Source: Asanoa ferruginea
Lineage (GTDB): Bacteria > Actinomycetota > Actinomycetes > Mycobacteriales > Micromonosporaceae
DNA length: 64,000 bases
Direction of reading: 5' to 3'
NCBI RefSeq assembly: GCF_003387075.1
Contig: NZ_QUMQ01000001.1
Span: forward strand, 1,674,001 to 1,738,000
Made by a program: the position numbers and the translations under genes
In this document: piece after piece, positions 16,284 to 24,683 of the stretch
Layout: every line of letters starts with the position of its first letter
How positions within the stretch are numbered: position 1 is the stretch's first letter
Notes under the pieces: generated by a model
Told to the model about the DNA's origin: nothing
Databases searched by the model: none
What the model saw: the letters and a program-made list of their open reading frames with translations, nothing else

Positions 16284-17519
16284 ATGACCAAGCACGACGC
16301 GTACGCGATCGTCGGAGCCGGCCTCGGTGGCGCCAAGGCCGCACAGACCCTGCGCGAGCAGGGCTTCACCGGGCCGGTGGTGCTGATCGGCGAGGAGCAC
16401 GAACGCCCCTACGAGCGCCCGCCGCTGTCCAAGGGCTATCTGTCCGGCAAGGACGAGCGCGAGAAGATCTATGTCCACGATGCCGGGTGGTATGCGGAGC
16501 ACGACGTCGACCTGCGGCTGAACACCCGGGTCATAGCGCTCGATCCCGGCGCGCACCAGCTCACGTTCGCCGACGGGAGCACGCTGGGCTACGCGAAGCT
16601 GTTGCTGACCACCGGATCCTCGCCGCGCCCGCTCACCGTGCCGGGTGCCGAGCTCGACGGGGTCCTTTATCTGCGGCGGGTGCAGCACAGCGATCGGCTC
16701 AAGGAAGCGTTCCGGCCCGGTGCTCGCATCGTCGTCATCGGCGCGGGCTGGATCGGCTTGGAGACGGCCGCCGCCGCCCGCGAGGCCGGAGCCGCCGTCA
16801 CGGTGCTGGAGAGCGCGGAGCTGCCGCTGCTGCGGGTGCTCGGGCGCGAGGTGGCCCAGGTCTTCGCCGACCTCCACCTGCGCCACGGTGTCGACCTGCA
16901 GCCGAGCGTGCAGGTCGCCGAGATCAGCGGCGCAGCGGGCACTGTGGATGGTGTGCTGCTCGCCGACGGCACCCGGATCGATGCCGACACGGTGATCGTC
17001 GGGGTCGGCATCACGCCCAACGTCGGGCTCGCGGCGGCGGCCGGGTTGGCCGTCGACAATGGCATCGTCACCGACGAATACCTGCGCACCTCCGCGCCCG
17101 ACGTCTACGCGGCGGGCGACGTGGCCAATGCCTTCCATCCGTTCCTCGACCGGCATATCCGCGTCGAGCACTGGGCCAACGCGCTCAACCAGCCGCAGAC
17201 CGCGGCCCGGGCGATGCTGGGCCAGGACGCCAGCTACGACCGGCTGCCCTATTTCTTCACCGACCAATACGAGCTGGGCATGGAATACACCGGGTATGTC
17301 GAGCCCGATGGCTATGGCCAGGTCGTCTTCCGCGGCGACCCGGCCACCGGCGAGTTCATTGCGTTCTGGCTGGCCGGCGGCCGGGTCCTGGCCGGGATGA
17401 ACGTCAACGTCTGGGACGTCACCAAGCCCATCCAGGAACTCATCCGCTCGCGCGCGCTCGTCGACCCGGCCCGGCTGGCGGACCCGAAGGTGCCGCTGGA
17501 GGCGTTGGTCGAGGGTTAG
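16284..17519 (+). CDS. FAD-dependent ferredoxin/rubredoxin reductase
   Basis: This 411-residue flavoprotein belongs to the pyridine nucleotide-disulfide oxidoreductase group, of the putidaredoxin reductase type. The N-terminal FAD-binding motif is VGAGLGGAKAAQTLR. PYERPPLSKGYL is at about 43. The NAD(P)-binding motif VIGAGWIGLETAAAAREAG is at about 152. The second FAD motif is VYAAGDVANAF near 275. A reductase C-terminal domain closes the protein. The ATG is preceded by GAGAGGA. The gene lies 10 bp after folE, and both are divergent from the SufR-like regulator. No ferredoxin or P450 partner is present in the window. Confidence 0.88.
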   Translation: MTKHDAYAIVGAGLGGAKAAQTLREQGFTGPVVLIGEEHERPYERPPLSKGYLSGKDEREKIYVHDAGWYAEHDVDLRLNTRVIALDPGAHQLTFADGSTLGYAKLLLTTGSSPRPLTVPGAELDGVLYLRRVQHSDRLKEAFRPGARIVVIGAGWIGLETAAAAREAGAAVTVLESAELPLLRVLGREVAQVFADLHLRHGVDLQPSVQVAEISGAAGTVDGVLLADGTRIDADTVIVGVGITPNVGLAAAAGLAVDNGIVTDEYLRTSAPDVYAAGDVANAFHPFLDRHIRVEHWANALNQPQTAARAMLGQDASYDRLPYFFTDQYELGMEYTGYVEPDGYGQVVFRGDPATGEFIAFWLAGGRVLAGMNVNVWDVTKPIQELIRSRALVDPARLADPKVPLEALVEG

Positions 17520-18151
17520 AAGCTCAGCCGGGTGATCCGCTCGTAGCTGGCCGGCGGCAACGCGGCCGGCCTCGGGTTGCCGGCGACCTGCCGCCGGTGC
17601 AGCAGGCTCTCGCCGTCGGTCACCGCTTCGTCGATCGCCGCCAGCACCCGGGTGGCGATCGCCGACGCGGACCGGGGCGCGTCGGCCAGGCCGAGCACGA
17701 CCGAGACCGCCTCGGCCGAACCCAGCGCATCCGCCAGCACCGCCGCCAGTCGTGAACGCGTGCGGGCGATCCAGGCGGCGACCTCGTCGGCCAGCCGGGC
17801 GGTCGCCGCCAGCGCGTCGGCGGCGTCGCCGAGGTCACGGGCCAGCCGCTGGGCGTGTGCGGCGAACGCCTCGCCCGCCGGACCTTCCCAGGCCACCGGC
17901 GCGGCCAAAGCGGCCTGGGCGTCGGCATAGGGGCCGGCCCGCTCGCGCACGGTCGCGGCCGCCGCCGCAACTGGCGCCGCCGACAGCGTCGGCGTCAGTG
18001 CCGTCACCGCCTCGCCCGGCAAAGCCCGCACCCGGCGCAGCAGCATCCACACAGGATCGTCGCCCGCGGAACCGAACCGGGCCAGCACGTCATCGACCCG
18101 CGCGAGCAACTCACCCGCCGGCCCAGCGAGATGATCGAGCGCGTCAGCCAT
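17516..18151 (-). CDS. WXG-like helical protein, third gene of YbaB operon
   Basis: The 211-residue protein is almost entirely alpha-helical and Ala-rich. Its central segment (about 70-140) has the shape of a WXG100 hairpin, with PVAWEGPAGEAFAAHAQ at the turn. It is the last gene of a probable operon with a smaller WXG-like protein and a YbaB-like protein. No ESX ATPase or EccB-E gene is near. The GTG just before the ATG at 18151 is an alternative start, with GAGGGCGG upstream. Its stop overlaps that of the convergent reductase gene. It could be a type VII secretion substrate or scaffold; this is inferred from fold and context only. Confidence 0.55.
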   Translation of the reverse strand: MADALDHLAGPAGELLARVDDVLARFGSAGDDPVWMLLRRVRALPGEAVTALTPTLSAAPVAAAAATVRERAGPYADAQAALAAPVAWEGPAGEAFAAHAQRLARDLGDAADALAATARLADEVAAWIARTRSRLAAVLADALGSAEAVSVVLGLADAPRSASAIATRVLAAIDEAVTDGESLLHRRQVAGNPRPAALPPASYERITRLSF

Positions 18152-18230
18152 CACCCACCGCCCTCACGAGAGGACACCGGCGCGACCCGCGCCCGAACAG
18201 CGGGTCACCGCCGATCCCAAGCAGATGTGA

Positions 18231-18533
18231 TCATGACTCGCCCGCCCGATTGGAGCGCTGGGCCGACGACCCTTCCACGCCCGAGTAAGCCTCACCCGCC
18301 GCGCGGAGGGTCGAGGCCGTCTCCGTCATGCGGCCCGCCAGAGCCGCAGCCGCCCGGGCGTGCTCAGCAAGCTCGCCTTGAAACCGCCCGTGCAACTCGC
18401 GGCCGAGCGCACCCAGCGCACCCGGCACCCCAGCGCCGAAGGCGGACGCGCCCGGATCCAGGCCGGCCAACCCGCCCAGCGAGGCCGCCGCCGAGTCGAG
18501 GCGCCCGGCCGTGCCCGAAAGCGGCGACGTCAT
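18231..18533 (-). CDS. WXG100-like small helical protein
   Basis: This 100-residue Ala/Gly-rich protein has two predicted helices (about 5-22 and 42-85). The central region (GALGALGRELHGRFQGELAEHARAAAALAGRM) and the C-terminal AGEAYSGVE resemble type VII secretion target proteins. There is no canonical Trp-x-Gly, so the family match is weak. Its ATG overlaps the stop of the YbaB-like gene by 4 bp, so the two are translationally coupled. A 79-bp gap separates it from the next WXG-like gene. Confidence 0.55.
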   Translation of the reverse strand: MTSPLSGTAGRLDSAAASLGGLAGLDPGASAFGAGVPGALGALGRELHGRFQGELAEHARAAAALAGRMTETASTLRAAGEAYSGVEGSSAQRSNRAGES

Positions 18534-18856
18534 GGCTCCTCCAACCGCGGATAGTCGGCGAACGTCTCGGCCCGCAGCTTCTCGCGGGCCCAGCGCGCCG
18601 CATCGGTCGCCGCCGCGATCGTCGTGGTCAATGAGACGGAGACGTCACGGTTGCCGCGCCCGCGCAGATCGCCCACCACCCGCACCTCCGTCACCTCCCC
18701 CGCCGCCGTCACGACCACCTCGACGAGACCGTCCGGCGAGCGGACCGTCACCTCGGTCGCCCGCACCGCCCGGTCGAACTCGTCGCGTAAGGAATCGATG
18801 CGGCGGTAGCGCGCAATCGCCTCTTCGACCCAGGCCTCGTCGATCTCTCGCGGCAT
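18530..18856 (-). CDS. YbaB/EbfC-like DNA-binding protein
   Basis: The 108-residue protein has the YbaB/EbfC layout. A long N-terminal helix (about 5-35) is followed by a β-sheet with VRSPDGLVEVVVTAAGEVTEVRV, then a C-terminal helix. Canonical YbaB binds DNA as a dimer. Actinobacteria also have divergent versions next to WXG100-like genes, as here. It is the first gene of the three-gene operon and is preceded by two DnaA-box-like sites between it and holB. It is probably not the housekeeping ybaB, which normally lies beside dnaX and recR. Confidence 0.7.
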   Translation of the reverse strand: MPREIDEAWVEEAIARYRRIDSLRDEFDRAVRATEVTVRSPDGLVEVVVTAAGEVTEVRVVGDLRGRGNRDVSVSLTTTIAAATDAARWAREKLRAETFADYPRLEEP

Positions 18857-18947
18857 TCGGCTCCCTCACCGACGGTGTCGCGACCACCACCACACGTCGT
18901 CCAGGCATCGAACCGTACCGCTGGATCACAGGCCGCGAAAGCCCGCC

Positions 18948-18974
18948 TGTGGATAACCGACCGCCTGTGGATAT
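18948..18974. promoter_or_regulatory. Pair of DnaA-box-like sites, 18 bp apart
   Basis: TGTGGATAA at 18948-18956 is an exact complement of the DnaA box TTATCCACA. TGTGGATAT at 18966-18974 differs by one base. The pair lies in the 118-bp gap between the holB stop and the YbaB-like start, so it is in the promoter region of the latter. A pair with the same 18-bp spacing occurs at 49573-49599. Confidence 0.5.
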
Positions 18975-20159
18975 CTATTGCCAGAGGGAGAGCATCATCG
19001 CCTCGACGGCGATGCGGGGTTTGACGTTGGCGTCGATCGCCGTGCGGCATTCGAGCACCGCCTCCAGGCGACGGAGGGCGTCGTCGGGGCTCCACTTGCG
19101 GGCGGCGGCCTCGGCCAGCGACACCGCGTCGGTGTGCACCGGCGCCACCGGCGCCGACATGGTGCGGACCAGCACGTCGCGGTAGAAGCCGGCCAAGTCG
19201 ACCAGTGCCCGGTCGAGCGCGTCGCGCTGTGCCCGGGTGGCCCGCGACTTCTGCCGCTTCTCCAGTTCTTTGAGCTGCCCGGCCGACCCGCGGGTGGCGC
19301 CGGCCGCGCCCCGGCCGGTGCCGCCGGCACCCAGCGCCGTCTCCAGCGCCGACCGCTCGTTGGTGTCCACCTCGGACACCGCCGACGCGGCCTCGGCCTC
19401 GGCCGACTCGATCAGCGCCGACGCCGCGTCGAAGCAGGCGCCGACCCCGGTCAACCGGCGCGGCACCGCGAGCACGGCCTCACGCCGGCGGCGGGCGTCG
19501 ACGTCGCGGGCCAGCCGGCGGGCCCGGCCGACGTGCCCCTGTGCGGCGGCAGCGGCCCAGGCCGCCGTGTCGGGCTCGATTCCGTCGCGCGCGGTCAGGA
19601 CCGATGCCACCGCTAAAGCCGGCGGCTGGCGCAACGTCACCACCCGGCAACGGGACCGGATCGTCACGGAGATGTCGTCGGGGTGCGTCGAGGGGGTGCA
19701 GAGCAGGAAGACCGTGCGCGGTGGCGGCTCTTCGATCGCCTTGAGCAACGCGTTGCCGGCCTGCTCGGTCAACCGGTCGGCGTCTTCGATCACCACGGCC
19801 TGCCAGCGCCCACCGGTCGGTGAACTGGCCGCCCGCAGCACGAGGGCGCGCATCTCGTTGACGCCGATCGACAACCCGTCGGGGGTGACCATCCGCACGT
19901 CGGCGTGGGTGCCACCGAGGGTGGTGTGACAGCCGGGGCACTCGCCGCAGCCGACGCCGGTCTTGCACTGCAGCGCCGCCGCGAAGGCCCGAGCCGCGAC
20001 CGAGCGGCCGGAACCGGGCGGGCCGGTGAAGATCCACGCGTGCGTCATCGCCGAACCGGTGCCGGAGCCGTCGAGGATCGCGGCCGCACCCGCCGCCGCT
20101 CGGCGCAGGGTCTCGACCGCCTCCTCCTGGCCCACCAGGTCGGCGAAAACGTCAGCCAC
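18975..20159 (-). CDS. holB: DNA polymerase III subunit delta' (clamp loader)
   Basis: The 394-residue protein is the delta' subunit of the clamp loader, which loads the sliding clamp at replication forks. It begins VADVFADLVGQEEAV at a GTG with GGAG 5 nt upstream. The P-loop reads GPPGSGRS, where Arg replaces the catalytic Lys, consistent with a subunit that does not hydrolyse ATP. Four zinc-binding cysteines follow (C-GVGC-GEC-PGC) at about 75-90. The SRC motif is in IRSRCRVV. A polar insertion at about 270-310 (GAGGTGRGAAGATRG) is low complexity. It overlaps the end of tmk by 8 bp. Confidence 0.93.
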   Translation of the reverse strand: MADVFADLVGQEEAVETLRRAAAGAAAILDGSGTGSAMTHAWIFTGPPGSGRSVAARAFAAALQCKTGVGCGECPGCHTTLGGTHADVRMVTPDGLSIGVNEMRALVLRAASSPTGGRWQAVVIEDADRLTEQAGNALLKAIEEPPPRTVFLLCTPSTHPDDISVTIRSRCRVVTLRQPPALAVASVLTARDGIEPDTAAWAAAAAQGHVGRARRLARDVDARRRREAVLAVPRRLTGVGACFDAASALIESAEAEAASAVSEVDTNERSALETALGAGGTGRGAAGATRGSAGQLKELEKRQKSRATRAQRDALDRALVDLAGFYRDVLVRTMSAPVAPVHTDAVSLAEAAARKWSPDDALRRLEAVLECRTAIDANVKPRIAVEAMMLSLWQ

Positions 20160-22530
20160 GTGGCTCCAACTCCCGATCCGGCGGCCCGCTGCGCTGGACG
20201 GCTGCCATCCGGGCGGAGGGCTTGCCGTCGCCAGAAGAGTCGTTTTCGTCCGAATCATCCGGCAGATCGCGCTTGGCCGCGTCGGCTATCGAGGCTATCT
20301 CCTGCTCGGAGAGTTCCGGCTCGGTCGTCGTGTCGGGTTGCTTGGCCGGCGACGGGTGCTCCGGGCCCGGGTCGCCGAGCATCGGGGTCACCCGGTCGAA
20401 CACCGCGAGCGCGATCTCGTCGCTCGGCCGGGTGCCGTCGAGCACCAGGTAGCGGCGCGGGTCGCCGGCCGCCAGGTCGAGGAACGCGTAGCGGACCCGC
20501 TCGTGGAACGCCAGTGACTCGGTCTCGAGCCGGTCGTGTGCGCCGCGGGCCGCCGCGCGGGACAGCCCGATGGTCGGCTCGACGTCGAGCAACACGACCA
20601 GGTCGGGCTTGAGCCCGCCGGTGGCCCAGGACGAGAGCCAGGAAACCTCTTCGACCGGCAGGGTACGACCGGCGCCCTGATACGCCAGCGACGAGTCGAC
20701 GTAGCGGTCGCTGATCACCACCGCACCGCGGGCCAGCCCCGGCCGCACGACGCTGGCCACGTGATCGGCGCGATCGGCCGCATAGAGCAGAGCCTCGGCC
20801 CGGGGTGACAGGTCGTCGTCGCCGTCGAGCACCATCGAGCGGATCCGGCGGCCGACCGCAGTGGCGCCCGGCTCGCGGGTGACCACGACGTCGCGCCCCT
20901 CCGCCCGCAGCGCGTCGGCGAGCGCCGCGACCTGGGTCGACTTGCCGCTGCCCTCGCCGCCCTCGAAGACCACGAAGACGCCGCGCCAGGCCGACGGCTC
21001 GGCCGGGGAGAGCGGCCGGCCGCGCATCGAGCCCCAGAGGTCGGCCAGCACGCCGACGCCGGGCTTGTCGTCCATCTGCTTGAACGCGCTGATCCCGGAC
21101 AGGATGCCGGCGATGCCGGCGGCCAGCAGCAGCAATCGGGTCGACGAGATGGAGATGCCGAGCGAGGCGATGTCGAGCTTGCGCGAGCCACCGACGCCGA
21201 CCAGCAGGCTGCTCAGTGCGATCGCGATCATCAGCACGATGCGGGTGCCGGTCTGCACGACCGCGAACACCCGGCCGCGCACCTCGTCGGCGACCTCGAT
21301 GCCGAGCAGCGTGATGCCGGCCAGGAACGCCATGCCCGCACCGGCGCCGACCAGGATGCAGCCGACGATGGCCATGGACAGGTGGATAGAGGCAGCCAGC
21401 ACGATCACGGACGCGGCGGCGAGCACGATGCTCATGCCGAACCAGCGCCGCCGGGACAGGTCTTTGATGATCGCCGGGCCGAGGCCGATGCCGACCGAGA
21501 GGCCGACGAAGAGGAACGCGAAGAGCAGGTAGAAGGCCGCGTCGCCGGCGTTGAGCGACTGGGTGAAGAACCGGGCGGTGCCGATCACCACGCCGCCGCC
21601 GGCGAACGCGCCGAAGATGCCCAGCACGAGGCCGCGGACCAGCGGCGAGTTGCCGATGAACTTCCAGCCGTCGATGAACTGCCGGACCATGCTGGTGTTG
21701 ACCCGGTCGGCGGCCGCGGTGCGCCCGCTGATCTCTTTGATCCCGTAGAACACGACGATCGCGGTCGCCAGCCGGGAGAACGAGTTGAACCAGAGGGCGA
21801 GTTGGGCCGGCTCGGCCCAGTTGGACGGCTCGCTGCCGCCGGTGATGCCGCGCACGCTGGCGTCCAGCGCCGACAGGGCGACGGCGGCGAGCACCGGCGT
21901 CAACCCGTACGTCGTGATCAGGGTCAGTTGGTTGGAGACCTCGAGGCGGGACTTGGGGATCAGGTTGGGTACCGCGGCTTCCTTCGCCGGGATCCAGATC
22001 AGCGTGATCGCCTCGATGATGAAGGTGGCGATCGCCGCCCAGCCGACGACGATGCCGCCGGAGAAGCCGAGGAGGGCGACCAGCGGGATCGACGCGAACA
22101 GCAGGAACCGCAGGATGTCGCAGATGACCATCGTGTAGCGGCGGTCGAACCGGTCGGCGAGCACGCCCGCGACGGGGCCGAGCAGCAGCGCCGGCAGCAG
22201 CCGGACGGCGATCACGCCACCGAACGCGAGGCCCTTCGCGGTGTCGCCGCTGACCTGCGCGGACGCGAAGATGGAAGTGGCCAGCAGGCCGAGCCAGTCA
22301 CCGAACGACGCGACACCGAGCACGAGCCAGAGGCGTCGGAAGGGCCGGATCCGGAGCACCGCGCGCAGCGCGCCGACGCCGGACAGGTCGACCTGCTGGG
22401 CGCGGTTGGTGGTGGCGGGCCCCTCGGGCCGGGTGCTTTCGGCGGGCCGATCCAGCTCTTCGCCGCTGACGTTCGTGTCGATGGCCGTACCTCCGCGTGA
22501 CGGCCCATCGCTGGGCTCCCCCGCACACAC
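20152..22530 (-). CDS. tmk: Membrane MFS-like domain fused to thymidylate kinase
   Basis: This large protein joins two modules. The N-terminal half (about 55-495) has roughly 12 hydrophobic helices and resembles MFS permeases of the DitE/MFS_3 type. The C-terminal module (about 520-715) is a thymidylate kinase with P-loop EGGEGSGKST and the DRY segment SDRYVDSSLAYQGAGR. A polar acidic tail of about 80 residues follows. Streptomyces has similar fusions. Tmk makes dTDP for DNA synthesis, and the operon with holB fits. The start is unclear: 22530 is an in-frame GTG without a good ribosome site. A strong GGAGGT (22489-22494) precedes only an ATC at 22482. The transport function is unproven. Confidence 0.88.
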   Translation of the reverse strand: MCAGEPSDGPSRGGTAIDTNVSGEELDRPAESTRPEGPATTNRAQQVDLSGVGALRAVLRIRPFRRLWLVLGVASFGDWLGLLATSIFASAQVSGDTAKGLAFGGVIAVRLLPALLLGPVAGVLADRFDRRYTMVICDILRFLLFASIPLVALLGFSGGIVVGWAAIATFIIEAITLIWIPAKEAAVPNLIPKSRLEVSNQLTLITTYGLTPVLAAVALSALDASVRGITGGSEPSNWAEPAQLALWFNSFSRLATAIVVFYGIKEISGRTAAADRVNTSMVRQFIDGWKFIGNSPLVRGLVLGIFGAFAGGGVVIGTARFFTQSLNAGDAAFYLLFAFLFVGLSVGIGLGPAIIKDLSRRRWFGMSIVLAAASVIVLAASIHLSMAIVGCILVGAGAGMAFLAGITLLGIEVADEVRGRVFAVVQTGTRIVLMIAIALSSLLVGVGGSRKLDIASLGISISSTRLLLLAAGIAGILSGISAFKQMDDKPGVGVLADLWGSMRGRPLSPAEPSAWRGVFVVFEGGEGSGKSTQVAALADALRAEGRDVVVTREPGATAVGRRIRSMVLDGDDDLSPRAEALLYAADRADHVASVVRPGLARGAVVISDRYVDSSLAYQGAGRTLPVEEVSWLSSWATGGLKPDLVVLLDVEPTIGLSRAAARGAHDRLETESLAFHERVRYAFLDLAAGDPRRYLVLDGTRPSDEIALAVFDRVTPMLGDPGPEHPSPAKQPDTTTEPELSEQEIASIADAAKRDLPDDSDENDSSGDGKPSARMAAVQRSGPPDRELEPRG

Positions 22531-22656
22531 TCTAGCGGCGCGGACGTTCTGCTTAACCCCGACATTCCCCTGACCGGACCAGGTCAGAACCACCCCTACG
22601 GGGTGTTCGTACGTGAGGGTGTTTCGGATTCCACAGCGACCCGATACCGTTCAGCT

Positions 22657-23862
22657 GTGCCCGCAAAAACCACCGAAAACCCCCAAAGGGCGAGACTCGA
22701 CCGCGCTACGGCCGCGCTCGACCCGCCGTTCGCGGTCGTCGATCTCGCCGCGTTCGACGCCAACGCCGACGCGCTGGTCGCCCGCGCCGCCGGCAAGCCC
22801 TTGCGGGTAGCGAGCAAGTCGGTGCGCTGCCGCGCGTTGCTGACCCGGGTGCTGGCCCGTCCGGGCTGGTCAGGGGTGCTCGCCTTCACCCTCGCCGAGG
22901 CTAACTGGCTGGTCCGGACCGGGGTGACAAACGACGCGGTAGTCGCATATCCGACGGCCGACCGCGCCGCCCTGCGCGACCTCGCGGGCGACGAGGGGCT
23001 GCGCGCCGGCGTCACCCTGATGGTCGACAGCGCCGAGCAGCTCGACTTCATCGAGTCGGTCACCGGCGCGACGGACATCCGGCTCTGCCTCGACCTCGAC
23101 GCCTCCTACCGGCTCGCCGGCGGCCGCGTCCACCTCGGTGTGTTCCGTTCACCGGTGCACGCACCCGACCACGCCCGCGCGCTGGCCGAGACGATCGCGA
23201 AGCGCGCCGGCTTCCGGTTGACGGGCATCATGTCGTACGAGGCTCAGATCGCCGGTCTCGGCGACGCACCACCCGGCCGCCGCGCCCGCGGCCTCGCGAT
23301 CCGCGCGCTACAGAGCCGGTCCTACAAGGAACTGCTCGAACGCCGCGGCAAAGCGGTGGCCGCGGTCCGCGAGGTCGCCGAGTTGGAGTTCGTCAACGGC
23401 GGCGGCACCGGCAGCGTGCGACTCACCGGCGAAGACCCGTCGGTCACCGAGATCACCGCCGGCTCCGGGCTCTACGGCCCGACGTTGTTCGACGCCTACC
23501 GGGCCTGGCGCCCGAGCCCGGCCGCGTTCTTCGCCCAGCCGGTGGTCCGCCGGCCCGGCCCGGGTCTGGTCACCGTGCTGGGCGGCGGCTGGATCGCCTC
23601 CGGCCCGGCCGAGCAGAGCCGGCAGCCCAGCCCCTGGCTGCCCGCCGGCCTCAAGCTGATCGGCACCGAGGGCGCCGGCGAGGTGCAGACCCCGCTGCGC
23701 GGCGCGGCCGCCGATTCACTGAAGGTCGGCGACCGGGTCTGGTTCCGTCACGCCAAGGCCGGCGAGCTGTGCGAGCACGTCAACGAGGTGCACCTGCTCG
23801 ACGGAGACCAGGCGACGGCAGTGGCCCCCACCTACCGCGGTGAGGGCCACGCCTTCCTGTAA
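22657..23862 (+). CDS. PLP-dependent amino acid deaminase/aldolase (fold type III)
   Basis: The 401-residue protein resembles the D-threonine aldolase/D-serine dehydratase branch of fold-III PLP enzymes. The N-terminal domain is an alanine racemase-like TIM barrel. The PLP Lys is probably that of LRVASKSVRC at about residue 50. A conserved FVNGGGTGS phosphate-binding segment is at about 247, and the C-terminal β-domain has LVTVLGGGWIASG and the metal-site-like GDRVWFRHAKAGELCEH. The GTG at 22657 gives the family-like N-terminus. It is divergent from tmk and converges on a TetR gene. The substrate is unknown. Confidence 0.8.
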   Translation: MPAKTTENPQRARLDRATAALDPPFAVVDLAAFDANADALVARAAGKPLRVASKSVRCRALLTRVLARPGWSGVLAFTLAEANWLVRTGVTNDAVVAYPTADRAALRDLAGDEGLRAGVTLMVDSAEQLDFIESVTGATDIRLCLDLDASYRLAGGRVHLGVFRSPVHAPDHARALAETIAKRAGFRLTGIMSYEAQIAGLGDAPPGRRARGLAIRALQSRSYKELLERRGKAVAAVREVAELEFVNGGGTGSVRLTGEDPSVTEITAGSGLYGPTLFDAYRAWRPSPAAFFAQPVVRRPGPGLVTVLGGGWIASGPAEQSRQPSPWLPAGLKLIGTEGAGEVQTPLRGAAADSLKVGDRVWFRHAKAGELCEHVNEVHLLDGDQATAVAPTYRGEGHAFL

Positions 23863-23871
23863 TACAGAGAG

Positions 23872-24501
23872 CTAGACCGAGACGTGCCGGTGCAGGTATT
23901 CGCGGATGAGCGCTTTCGCTTCCGCCAGCACCTGCTCATCGCCCTCGGTGCGGCGGCGGAACGCGAGCTTGATCAGCGCGTCGGCCGCCTCGACGGCGAT
24001 CTCCAGGGCGAACCGCAGGCGCGGTTCGTCGGCCACGTGGAACTGCTCGACAAGCAGCCGGGCGAGCTGCTCGGCGATGACCGCGTTGTTGTCGCGCTCC
24101 TCGTCGAGCAGGTGCACGTCGACGACGTCGCCGAAGTGCAGGGTCCGGAAGCCGGGCACGGTGCGGTGCATCTCGATGTATTCGTCGATGCCCGCGTCGA
24201 CGCCTTCCCACCAGTCAGCGAACGTGCCGCTGCCGAAGCGGGTGGCCAGCCGCTCCAGGTAGGCCTCCATGTTGCGCAGGGTGAGCGCCTGCACGATGGC
24301 CCGCTTGTCGGGGAAGAACTGGTAGACGGAGCCGATCGCCACCTCGGCGCGCTCGGCGAGCAATGTGGTCGTCAGGCCCTCGTAGCCGACCTCGTCGACG
24401 ATCTCGGCGCACGCATCGAGCATCCGCTGAACGCGGGCCACACTGCGGCCCTGCACCGGCACGCGGCGCAGGGGGCCCGTGGTGACGGCTGAAGTCGTCA
24501 T
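23872..24501 (-). CDS. TetR-family transcriptional regulator
   Basis: The 209-residue protein has an N-terminal TetR helix-turn-helix (about 20-65: ACAEIVDEVGYEGLTTTLLAERAEVAIGSVYQFFPDKRAIVQAL). A divergent helical ligand-binding domain fills the rest. A GGTGAGG ribosome site precedes the ATG. It is divergent from the sugar-lactone oxidase gene, which is its likely target together with itself. An inverted repeat in the shared promoter (24548-24569) is a candidate operator. The inducer is unknown. Confidence 0.9.
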   Translation of the reverse strand: MTTSAVTTGPLRRVPVQGRSVARVQRMLDACAEIVDEVGYEGLTTTLLAERAEVAIGSVYQFFPDKRAIVQALTLRNMEAYLERLATRFGSGTFADWWEGVDAGIDEYIEMHRTVPGFRTLHFGDVVDVHLLDEERDNNAVIAEQLARLLVEQFHVADEPRLRFALEIAVEAADALIKLAFRRRTEGDEQVLAEAKALIREYLHRHVSV

Positions 24502-24547
24502 GCCTCACCACATCCTTCCTCTTTCGGCCCCGCTGCGCGGGGGGAAC

Positions 24548-24569
24548 GTTACTCGGCTCAACGAGCAAC
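24548..24569. promoter_or_regulatory. Candidate TetR operator
   Basis: GTTACTCG and CGAGCAAC form an 8-bp dyad with one mismatch around a 6-bp centre (GCTCAA). It lies between the divergent tetR and lactone-oxidase genes. The size and position fit a TetR-family operator; binding is inferred. Confidence 0.4.
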
Positions 24570-24683
24570 CCGGATGAGAGGTATTCAGCAGAAGGGCGGT
24601 ATTTGCGCGGAGTATGGCCACCACGCTCTTACGTGCTGCCCCGGGATACTGATATGAAGGCTGTTCACATTATGGAGGGCGCC

